From Gammaproteobacteria bacterium (GTDB lineage: Bacteria > Pseudomonadota > Gammaproteobacteria > Pseudomonadales > Pseudohongiellaceae), in assembly GCA_024639905.1 (NCBI GenBank), contig JAHEGE010000009.1, positions 1 to 63,889 on the forward strand: a stretch of 63,889 nt of DNA. Reading direction: 5' to 3'. Shown in pieces: positions 51,203 through 58,856 of the stretch. The translations under genes and the position numbers were made by a program. The notes beneath the pieces are model-generated. The model saw nothing but the letters and a program-made list of their open reading frames with translations, ran no database searches and was not told the DNA's origin. How positions within the stretch are numbered: the first letter of the stretch is position 1; every line of letters begins with the position of its first letter.

Positions 51203-53311
51203 ATGAGCGCCACACTAGTGTCAGGATTACGACAGTCGCTCTTCGCTGGCGAGGCGAAGAATCTCGGCATCCCGCTCGTCATCCTTGCGATCATGGGAAT
51301 GCTTGTTGTTCCGCTACCGTCTATCGCGCTCGACATTTTGTTTACGTTCAACATTATGACCGGGTTGATCATCGTGATGATCTGCATCAACGTGCACAAA
51401 CCACTCGAATTCTCTTCGTTTCCACTCATTCTGCTCCTCGCAACGATGCTACGCCTCAGCCTGAATGTCGCATCGACTCGAGTGGTCTTATTGCGCGGCC
51501 ACGAGGGACCCGACGCCGCAGGCAACGTCATCGCCTCGTTCGGCGAATTCGTGATAGCCGGCAATTACATCGTCGGCTTCATCATCTTCATCATCCTCAT
51601 GATCATCAACTTCATCGTGGTGACCAAGGGTGCGGGGCGCACCTCGGAGGTGATTGCTCGTTTCACGCTAGACGCCCTGCCGGGTAAGCAAATGGCGATC
51701 GATGCTGATCTCAATGCTGGCGTTATCGATCAAGAAACCGCATTGAAGCGCCGCGAAGAAGTCTCGCAGGAATCTGACTTTTTCGGTTCTATGGACGGAG
51801 CCTCAAAATTTGTTCGCGGCGACGCTATCGCCGGCGTTCTGATCCTCGCGATCAATATCATCGGCGGACTGTTAGTAGGCACCACACAGAACGGGCTCGA
51901 GTTTGGCCAAGCCGCCGAGATCTATGTGCTCCTCACCATTGGTGATGGGCTAGTCGCTCAGGTGCCCTCGCTGCTCCTCTCACTATCAACCGCGATCATC
52001 GTGACACGGGTGACTACGTCGGAGAGCACGGCGAGTCAAACGGGAAGCCAGCTCACCAACCCTGCCGCACTCAAAATTACCGCCGGCATTCTCATACTCA
52101 TGGGCTTAGTTCCCGGAATGCCGCACCTCATGTTTCTCGCCTCCGGAATCGGCCTTGGTGTTTACGCTTACGCGAACGACCGCGCCGCCGAGCGCGCAGG
52201 TGAAGAAAAAGAGGCAATCGCGCAAACACCTGAGAAGCCGAGCGATGCCGACCTCGACTGGGAAGACATCGAGCACGTCGATCCCATCGGGCTCGAAATT
52301 GGTTATGGACTCATTCCTTTGGTAAACGAGAATGATGGCGGCGTCTTACTCGCACGCATCCGCGGCGTGCGCAAAAAATTGTCTGCCGAATTAGGCTTCC
52401 TCATTCAAGCCATTCGAATCCGCGACAATCTCGATATCGACCCGATGTCTTACAACATCGTGATCAAAGGCGCGGTGCGCGGCACCGGGACGATTCGCAT
52501 GGGTAGCGAACTCGCCATTAATCCAGGCGACGTGCGCACAGCGCTCGAAGGTGTGCCAACCAAAGAACCCGCATTCGGCCTTGACGCCTATTGGATTAAT
52601 CCGAGTCAAACCGACTTTGCGAAGACTGCCGGCTATACAATCGTGGATGGGGCTACAGTGATTGCCACTCACATCAATGCGATTCTTCGCGACAACGCGA
52701 GTGACCTCCTTGGTCATGACGAGACCCGTGAAATCCTCGACAAAATAGCGCAGCGCTCACCCAAGCTGATTGAGGATTTAGTACCCGACAAGCTGTCGGT
52801 GTCTACCGTCATGCAGATCTTGAAGAATATTCTCTTCGAGTCTATTCCTATTCGCGACATGAATACGATTATCGATACCCTGCTGCTCGAAAGTTCACGT
52901 ACGCAGAATTCCGATGAGCTTACCGCGCTCGTGCGACCGCGCCTCGGAAGACTCATGCTGCAAGACCTAGTTCCGCCTGGGCAAGAGCTAAGCGTTATCA
53001 CGCTCGACCCTGCGCTAGAACAGATGCTGATTAACTCTTTGCAGCAGAGTAACAAGGCTGGCGAGCTAATTATCGAACCTAAACTTGTCGAGGGCCTAAT
53101 TAGCTCTGTCAATCAGCAGCGACTGCAGGCCGAAGAGAATGGCTATCCTGCGGTATTAGTTGTTGCCCCACCGATACGCCCTTGGCTCGCTCGACTGTTA
53201 AAACAGCGCTTTGCTGACATCTCGGTGCTTGCCTATACCGAGATCCCCGAAGACCAGAACATCAAAGTTTTCGCGCGCGTGGGCCTCGAAGAACAGGAAG
53301 AAGCGGCTTAA
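51203..53311 (+). CDS. flhA: Flagellar export gate protein FlhA
   Basis: 702 residues, usual length. Eight membrane helices (about 20-320) with the FHIPEP signature region (LLLATMLRLSLNVASTRVVL) and a cytoplasmic ring domain that docks chaperone-substrate complexes (FLIQAIRIRDNLDIDPMSYN; LVRPRLGRLMLQDLV-like segment). First gene of the flhAFG-fliA operon. Confidence 0.97.
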   Translation: MSATLVSGLRQSLFAGEAKNLGIPLVILAIMGMLVVPLPSIALDILFTFNIMTGLIIVMICINVHKPLEFSSFPLILLLATMLRLSLNVASTRVVLLRGHEGPDAAGNVIASFGEFVIAGNYIVGFIIFIILMIINFIVVTKGAGRTSEVIARFTLDALPGKQMAIDADLNAGVIDQETALKRREEVSQESDFFGSMDGASKFVRGDAIAGVLILAINIIGGLLVGTTQNGLEFGQAAEIYVLLTIGDGLVAQVPSLLLSLSTAIIVTRVTTSESTASQTGSQLTNPAALKITAGILILMGLVPGMPHLMFLASGIGLGVYAYANDRAAERAGEEKEAIAQTPEKPSDADLDWEDIEHVDPIGLEIGYGLIPLVNENDGGVLLARIRGVRKKLSAELGFLIQAIRIRDNLDIDPMSYNIVIKGAVRGTGTIRMGSELAINPGDVRTALEGVPTKEPAFGLDAYWINPSQTDFAKTAGYTIVDGATVIATHINAILRDNASDLLGHDETREILDKIAQRSPKLIEDLVPDKLSVSTVMQILKNILFESIPIRDMNTIIDTLLLESSRTQNSDELTALVRPRLGRLMLQDLVPPGQELSVITLDPALEQMLINSLQQSNKAGELIIEPKLVEGLISSVNQQRLQAEENGYPAVLVVAPPIRPWLARLLKQRFADISVLAYTEIPEDQNIKVFARVGLEEQEEAA

Positions 53312-53358
53312 GCACTCCGCTTATCAGTCGCGCACAATTGGCAGGATAGGAAGACACT

Positions 53359-54600
53359 ATGAAACTTGAATACGTCACAGTCGATACGATCAAGGCCGGA
53401 ATGAAAGAGGTTGTCACCCGTTTCGGTGACGAAGCTGTGCTTCTTAAGACGCTCAAGGAAGGCGCGCGTTACCGTCTTCTTGTCGCGCATGGCGGCGATA
53501 AAAACGACGCTAGGGATCATTACCCACAGCCTATACCGGCCCAGACGGAATCCACTGTCGATAAGGATTCACCACTCTCCCTCGCCGACATGGATCTCGT
53601 GACTGGCCAGCGCAGGCAAGCACGACCGCTAACGCTCGCCACTACCCGCCTAACGCCGAGCTCAGCGCAGTCCATAAAAAACCTCGTGCGTGACGAATCT
53701 GCCCTAGCGGAAAAGCCTTTAAGGCGCAGGCGCTCAAGGTCGGTGGGCGCCAATCCCAGTCCGGCTCGGAGCATGCGCCGCCTACGCCGCCACCCAGAGA
53801 GCACTGCGTTGCTCAGCTTTCTCGACACCACGGGCCTCGCCAACGTATTCAGAACTCAGCTACTGCCAACGCTCGCTGAGACTCCAGCGGAGCAATCGCT
53901 ATTTGATAGCCTTGCTGACATCGTCTGTGGCCAGCTACCGCGCTGCGTTGACGTTGACCTAAGCCGCAGCCTCCACATCCTGAGCGGTGGTTACGGCACC
54001 GGTAAGACCTCAATGGCCTTTAAAATGGCGCAGCAGATCAACGCACACGAAGCCGGACGCGCCATCGTGGTTAACTATGCTCGCAATCAAGAATCGAGCT
54101 GGACCACCTCAGCAATTCTCGGTGCTCGCCTAGGCGTTGACGTGTTACCAGCGTCCTCTGCGAGTGAATTAGCAGCCATAGTCCTTGAAAAGCAAAGCGC
54201 TCACCTGCTACTAATCGACGTGTCCTCAGATAGCGAGGAAGACCTGGTTGGCTTGCGCGAGGACTTCCCAAAAGCGTTATTCCACCTCGTAGCGCCAAGC
54301 GATGCCTGCCTCAGCAACTTACAGAGGTTGGCGCGGGCTTACACATGGGATTCACTGATGATCACCAGACTCGACTCGCCTTCATTTAGCTGGAGCGTGT
54401 ACCAAGTGCTCTCTGAAACCCAGATCCCTTTATCACTCGGCTCTCGAGACTCTAGCCTCGAAGCGCCCATCGTAGTTGTCTCTGTAACCCAACTTCGCGG
54501 TTTGCTCGAAACTGTTCTAAACTCTGCCCGAAGCGAGAGTGCACTCGGCAGGAGCATGGCCCACGAGGCGGGCCTGTCCAGAGTCATGAAGTCGCATTAG
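53359..54600 (+). CDS. flhF: FlhF-like SRP-type GTPase, degenerate G motifs
   Basis: 413 residues. N-terminal FlhF start (MKLEYVTVDTIKAGMKEVVT), a basic B domain (RRRRSRSVGANPSPARSMRR), then the NG domain. P-loop GGYGTGKTS at 210-218 replaces the usual GPTGVGKTT; the G3 DTAG is replaced by LIDVSSDSEED, and G4 TKLDE by TRLDS. FlhF sets polar placement of the flagellum in Vibrio/Pseudomonas. Nucleotide hydrolysis is probably altered here. Position before flhG supports the identity. Confidence 0.9.
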   Translation: MKLEYVTVDTIKAGMKEVVTRFGDEAVLLKTLKEGARYRLLVAHGGDKNDARDHYPQPIPAQTESTVDKDSPLSLADMDLVTGQRRQARPLTLATTRLTPSSAQSIKNLVRDESALAEKPLRRRRSRSVGANPSPARSMRRLRRHPESTALLSFLDTTGLANVFRTQLLPTLAETPAEQSLFDSLADIVCGQLPRCVDVDLSRSLHILSGGYGTGKTSMAFKMAQQINAHEAGRAIVVNYARNQESSWTTSAILGARLGVDVLPASSASELAAIVLEKQSAHLLLIDVSSDSEEDLVGLREDFPKALFHLVAPSDACLSNLQRLARAYTWDSLMITRLDSPSFSWSVYQVLSETQIPLSLGSRDSSLEAPIVVVSVTQLRGLLETVLNSARSESALGRSMAHEAGLSRVMKSH

Positions 54601-54639
54601 GATGCTAGAATCGGCGACTACAACCGGGGATGTACGGAC

Positions 54640-55440
54640 ATGCTAGACAAGACTCAACAAGGAAAGAGCACCGTTATCGGTATTGGCAGCGGTAAAGGCG
54701 GCGTTGGCAAAACCACTTTCGCTGTCAACCTCGCGACGATGCTGCGCGAGAGCGGCAAAAAAGTGCTCATATTCGACGCGGATTTGGGCCTTGCGAATAT
54801 CCATATTGCTTTTAAGAATCGTGTGGATGGAACGATGATCGATGTCCTTCAGGGCACCAAGTCGCTGCCAGAAATTATCATAGAAGCAGAAAATGGCGTT
54901 CACATAATCAGTGGCGGCAACGGCCTCGATGAAGTGCTTTCGATAAATAAGCACAGCGCTACTCAGATCGTCCATAGCTTTTCTGAACTAGAGGGGCTTT
55001 ACGATTACCTCATAGTTGATGTTTCAGCCGGCATCGACGACAACGTAATGACATTTATGGCTGCCTGCGATTTTAAAATCGTCTTAGGCACCGAAGAACC
55101 TTCGTCTATTGCTGACGCTTATGCGCTTATCAAAATGCTGACAAAAAAGGAACACCTGAGCGACTTGATCTATGTTCCCAATAAAGTCCGCAACACACGC
55201 AATGGTCAGAATCTTTTCGACTCGATGAATAAGATTGCGCAGAAGTTTCTCGGCGCGTCGTTAAACTTCATCGGCTCGATAAGCTATAGCTCCGATTATA
55301 ATCAGGCGTGGACGAAGGGAGTGCCCGCAGTCACCATGGGGCAGTCAGCGATTATTGAGCGCGACTACGAAGACATTATTGAAGCACTGAAACAATTCGA
55401 CACCCCAGAAGACTCTGCGCGTGTGCGCTTTTTTTCCTAG
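54640..55440 (+). CDS. flhG: MinD/ParA-type flagellar number regulator FlhG (FleN)
   Basis: 266 residues. Deviant Walker A SGKGGVGKTTF after GIGS, Walker A' and B (VLIFDADLGLANIHIAF), and YDYLIVDVSAGIDDNVMTF. No long N-terminal DQAxxLR activation helix of some FlhG is visible; it begins MLDKTQQGKSTV. Limits flagellar number by acting on FlhF and on FlrA/FleQ. Confidence 0.95.
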   Translation: MLDKTQQGKSTVIGIGSGKGGVGKTTFAVNLATMLRESGKKVLIFDADLGLANIHIAFKNRVDGTMIDVLQGTKSLPEIIIEAENGVHIISGGNGLDEVLSINKHSATQIVHSFSELEGLYDYLIVDVSAGIDDNVMTFMAACDFKIVLGTEEPSSIADAYALIKMLTKKEHLSDLIYVPNKVRNTRNGQNLFDSMNKIAQKFLGASLNFIGSISYSSDYNQAWTKGVPAVTMGQSAIIERDYEDIIEALKQFDTPEDSARVRFFS

Positions 55441-55470
55441 ACTCCGAACATCGAGACAGGCGGACAATCA

Positions 55471-56184
55471 GTGAATAAACAAAACGACTATCAGAAGGCG
55501 GCACGCGCTGAGCTTAATGCGCTGATAACCGACCATCTGCCGCTCGTCTCCCGCATCGCTGGCTACCTGAAAGCGCGTGTGCCGAAATTTATCGAATACG
55601 ACGATATGGTGCAGATAGGAACCTTGGGTCTAATGTCTGCGGCAGAATCATACAAAACCGACCTTGGCGTTGAGTTTAAGGATTTTGCAAAAGCGCGGAT
55701 CAAGGGCGCGATCTTAGATGAAGTTCGGCGCATGAGCAGCATGTCACGCCTTGCGATCAAAAATTCCCAGGCACATAACCAAGCGACTCATAAACTCGCA
55801 AACGATCTTGGCATGCAACCAACGAGCAAGCAGATCGCCGAACATTTAGGCCTTTCAGTCGCTGAGTACGAAGACCAGCGCACCCATGCTGACCGCTTCC
55901 GTATGGAAGATCTAGACTTCGAAGACGGCAGTTTCGAAGACCGACAGATAGGTGCCGAGCAGAACCCGCTAGAGCAAATAGAAGACGAACAACTTAAGAA
56001 ACTCGTCGCACAGAAGATCTCTCTCCTCGATGATAGGAAACGACTGGTAATGTCCCTATACTACGTAGACGAAATGAATATGAAGGAGATAGGAGCTATT
56101 ATCGGCGTGAAAGAGGCTAGGGTGAGCCAGATACTGAGCGGCATCGCTAAAGACCTCAGGGCCGAGTTGGCGCTCGAGATATAA
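55471..56184 (+). CDS. fliA: Flagellar sigma factor FliA (sigma28)
   Basis: 237 residues from GTG 55471. Region 2 (HLPLVSRIAGYLKARVP; EYDDMVQIGTLGLMSAAESY) and region 4 (EMNMKEIGAIIGVKEARVSQ) are intact. Directs RNA polymerase to the six good sites listed in this window. Two bases separate it from the next gene, so downstream unknown genes belong to the operon. Confidence 0.97.
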   Translation: MNKQNDYQKAARAELNALITDHLPLVSRIAGYLKARVPKFIEYDDMVQIGTLGLMSAAESYKTDLGVEFKDFAKARIKGAILDEVRRMSSMSRLAIKNSQAHNQATHKLANDLGMQPTSKQIAEHLGLSVAEYEDQRTHADRFRMEDLDFEDGSFEDRQIGAEQNPLEQIEDEQLKKLVAQKISLLDDRKRLVMSLYYVDEMNMKEIGAIIGVKEARVSQILSGIAKDLRAELALEI

Positions 56185-56186
56185 TT

Positions 56187-56672
56187 ATGTTTGGAAAAGC
56201 GAATAAAGTAGAGGCTGCAAAGGCTCAAGCAAAAAAGGATTATGAGTCGATTGTCGCCCTCGAGAATGTGGCAGATGAGCCTCGTGCGCCCCGCGTGCGA
56301 TTAGCGATGCGCGCAAAAACCAACATAGAGATGACCTTTGTCGAAGCCGCGAGGAAAACAGAGGCTTTCGAAGAACAGAAAATGGCCGCACTACTTGCTG
56401 GGACAGGCACAAGCGAGCTCGTCGAACCTGAGCTGACCGACCCGTTCAAACTTATCAAATCAGAGAAAGGAACTGTCGTCAGCTACCTCCCGATCGAATT
56501 GGGTCAACAGATTTTCGATATTGCAGGCGCCTATCAGCGGGCATCAATTGACGCAGAGCAGGCGGTCAACGCAGGACAGGCTGTAATGGACAAGGTTTGC
56601 CATACTTTAGCACTCAACGATGCGATTAACGTCCTCCAGTTCCTTATCGACAGCGAAGACGACGCTGACTAG
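56187..56672 (+). CDS. Hypothetical protein co-transcribed with fliA
   Basis: 161 residues, soluble, mainly helical; N-terminal half basic and Ala-rich, C-terminal half with LPIELGQQIFDIAGAYQRAS and LALNDAINVLQFLIDSEDD. Family not recognised. In Vibrio and Pseudomonas this place is taken by cheY-cheZ-cheA. Two bases after fliA, so probably under the flhA promoter; function unknown. Confidence 0.75.
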   Translation: MFGKANKVEAAKAQAKKDYESIVALENVADEPRAPRVRLAMRAKTNIEMTFVEAARKTEAFEEQKMAALLAGTGTSELVEPELTDPFKLIKSEKGTVVSYLPIELGQQIFDIAGAYQRASIDAEQAVNAGQAVMDKVCHTLALNDAINVLQFLIDSEDDAD

Positions 56673-56718
56673 TGGCGCTGAGCAGTTTGGGTGATAGGTA
56701 AGCTAATCGGAGCAGAAT

Positions 56719-57354
56719 ATGAACTTCATCTTTTCGCTGCTAATCCTCACCACAGTACTTCTTCTCACCGTGCTCCTGTTATTCGTACTCGGCAAGCTCG
56801 TCTGGCTAGAAAGACTCACTCAATCCCTACTGAGCCGAGAAGGCGCAACCCCAAACAATGCAGCGGAGGGTGACGCCGATCCCTATTTTTACGGACTTGG
56901 CGACGAGGCTTTATGGCGAGCGATGTCTGGAGAATATGAGGCGAATCTTGAGCCACTAGAGTTGGACGAAGTTCGACCGCGCTTCGCGTTAGCACTCGGA
57001 AAAACAGTAACTCGACTCGTTAAGGAAGCAGCAGACGAATCTACCCTCGCCATAGCCAGCATAAAAAATAGCCTAGACATCTTCACAATCCGCGGGCGCG
57101 TCAAGATCTGGCTTCCTCCAGCGCACGCCAATGCCTTGGCAGAAATCGGCCGCAAACTCAAAGCGGCACCCCCACAGCTTGACAGTACCTCCGGTCGCGC
57201 AGCCCTCGACGAAGTGCTTAGCGCGCTTTACAAAGAGGCGAAGCTGGAGCGAGACAACGAGGCCTGGACAGAAATTGGCGATGCGCTTTTCCCGAGTGAG
57301 GAATCTGCCAAAAGTGAAGCCACTGTTAACACCGACGAGGCCTCACCCGAGTGA
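56719..57354 (+). CDS. Hypothetical membrane-anchored protein, end of the flhA-fliA operon
   Basis: 211 residues with one N-terminal membrane helix (about 3-26) and a soluble domain (FYGLGDEALWRAMSGEYEAN; SIKNSLDIFTIRGRVKIWLP). Acidic C-terminal tail. Unknown family. Follows the previous gene by 46 bases and converges with the gene at 57356 with one base between. Confidence 0.72.
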   Translation: MNFIFSLLILTTVLLLTVLLLFVLGKLVWLERLTQSLLSREGATPNNAAEGDADPYFYGLGDEALWRAMSGEYEANLEPLELDEVRPRFALALGKTVTRLVKEAADESTLAIASIKNSLDIFTIRGRVKIWLPPAHANALAEIGRKLKAAPPQLDSTSGRAALDEVLSALYKEAKLERDNEAWTEIGDALFPSEESAKSEATVNTDEASPE

Positions 57355-57355
57355 T

Positions 57356-58396
57356 CTAGTCTTGACTTCCACCAAAATAGATCTCGCCGGCGCGGCGATT
57401 GCTTGTAGTAGATACCTCGCCCTCTCGTGAATTATTGCTCGTCTGATTAGGACTTGGCGTCGTGGTTAACGTGTCGAGATAGCGCTCGCGCTCCAGAATC
57501 AGCAGCGCCTCAAGCGCATCGCGGACACTAAGGAGCTCCTCGGCATTACTCCGCACATTTTCTAACAAGCTGTCACTCTGCTCTAAGCGCGTATCGAAGT
57601 TGCCCAGCGCACTCTCAAAGGCAGAGACCTTTGCGTTAATGCCTGCGAAGCTATTTTCGAGCGCGCTGCTTTGCGCGGTGAGTTCGGCTACCAAGGACTC
57701 GGAATAGCTGGATAGCTGTCCCTGGATTTCCTGTTCAGATTCGGAATAACTGACCTGAGATCGCTCAACGCCCACGGCGAGTTCATCGATTAGGCTACGG
57801 AGCGTCGCGACCTCTGCCTTCGCTTCTTCGAAGCCCACAAGCCCTGCATTCAGCTCGACGATACGCTGACCCAGCGCCAAATTCAGCGCGCTAAGCTCTT
57901 GGCTCTTACTTGAGAAACCCAAGATAGCTACAAGAAAAAGACCCAGCGCAACGGCAATGACACCGCCGGTCGTCACTAACATAATAGTGCTGAATTTGAC
58001 CTGCTGCTTTTTAAACTCCGAAAGCGATTTGAACGCCGCGATCAACGTGTTCTCTTGGTTTTTTAGCTTCTTTGCATTCTGTGTTGACAACTCAACCGCA
58101 TCGACGAGTGTTAGCGAGATATCAGTAAGATTTGGTAGCAATACCTGTAGCTCTGACTCGATAGCAGACACGTCGAGATAATCCTCTTCTGCGAAGACAT
58201 CGGCTCCCTCGTCAGTTGGCGGAACGCTATCGTCGGGCTCGGCACTGTCGACCGCGGCGGCGCTTTCCTCTTCTATGCCTTCGCCCAGCTGAATGTCGTC
58301 GCCTTCGTCAGCCTCATTGAGACTAGCCCCGTCACCGAGCGCGATGGCTTCCTCATCAACCTCGCCATTGATGTCGTTTTCGTTTTGGTCAGCCAT
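57356..58396 (-). CDS. Hypothetical membrane protein with coiled coil, in a sigma28 operon
   Basis: 346 residues: acidic, disordered N-terminus (1-75), a helix (80-125), one membrane segment (about 137-162), then a long coiled coil (about 170-310) reminiscent of methyl-accepting or BAR-like dimers but without the MCP signalling hairpin, and a polar tail. Family unknown. It follows the 105-residue gene by 48 bases and both should be transcribed from the FliA promoter at 58816. Confidence 0.75.
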   Translation of the reverse strand: MADQNENDINGEVDEEAIALGDGASLNEADEGDDIQLGEGIEEESAAAVDSAEPDDSVPPTDEGADVFAEEDYLDVSAIESELQVLLPNLTDISLTLVDAVELSTQNAKKLKNQENTLIAAFKSLSEFKKQQVKFSTIMLVTTGGVIAVALGLFLVAILGFSSKSQELSALNLALGQRIVELNAGLVGFEEAKAEVATLRSLIDELAVGVERSQVSYSESEQEIQGQLSSYSESLVAELTAQSSALENSFAGINAKVSAFESALGNFDTRLEQSDSLLENVRSNAEELLSVRDALEALLILERERYLDTLTTTPSPNQTSNNSREGEVSTTSNRRAGEIYFGGSQD

Positions 58397-58444
58397 CAGT
58401 CTTTCCTCACTGGTTTATTCATGTCGCAAAGTTAGCGCCTGCGT

Positions 58445-58762
58445 TTACTCGTCTGCGTCTTGCGCAGCACTCGCACGTAACCGCTGCATGCGCTCTCGCA
58501 TTTCTTTCACGCGCTCGCTTTCGATTTTCAGTTTTTGAACATCAATGGGACGAGCGCGTAGCTTCCTGGGCCGCGCAGGTTCCTCAATGACAACAGGCGC
58601 GGCTGCAACAATATCGCCGTCCGCTACGATTTGCGGTTCGGTTTTTGTTTCTTTCAAGACGGGTGCTTGCTTAGGTACAACCTTTGCTTTTTGTACAGGC
58701 GGCGCCGTGCTGCCAGCGCTGCGTCCCCTGCTCTGTCCGTCGCTACCGTAGATTGTCGTCAT
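58445..58762 (-). CDS. Hypothetical small basic protein, first gene of a sigma28 operon
   Basis: 105 residues from ATG 58762 (MTTIYGSDGQ). Upstream in-frame codons (GTG 58825) fall in the promoter -10 box and cannot be used; ATGs at 58786 and 58774 are alternatives. Pro/Val-rich centre with K/A/P repeats, then a basic helix (PRKLRARPIDVQKLKIESER, VKEMRERMQRLRA). No known domain. Its sigma28 promoter links it to late flagellar expression. Confidence 0.7.
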   Translation of the reverse strand: MTTIYGSDGQSRGRSAGSTAPPVQKAKVVPKQAPVLKETKTEPQIVADGDIVAAAPVVIEEPARPRKLRARPIDVQKLKIESERVKEMRERMQRLRASAAQDADE

Positions 58763-58815
58763 CCAAATACCCATAGCGCAGGCCATAGCGCGTAGTTTGC
58801 TTTGTCTTAGACGGC

Positions 58816-58842
58816 CAATCGACACAAGGGCGGAAGAGTTTA
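58816..58842 (-). promoter_or_regulatory. Sigma28-type promoter of the unknown two-gene operon
   Basis: Minus strand TAAACTCT-N11-GTCGATTG: the -10 box is identical to that of flagellins 2 and 3, flgM and flgP and the spacing is exact. It lies between the RTX gene stop (58857) and the small gene. Confidence 0.8.
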
Positions 58843-58856
58843 GGGTGTCCGAGGAA

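Noticed and set aside
56246..56253. GTCGATTG inside the gene after fliA
   Set aside because: No TAAA box 15 bases upstream; within coding sequence.
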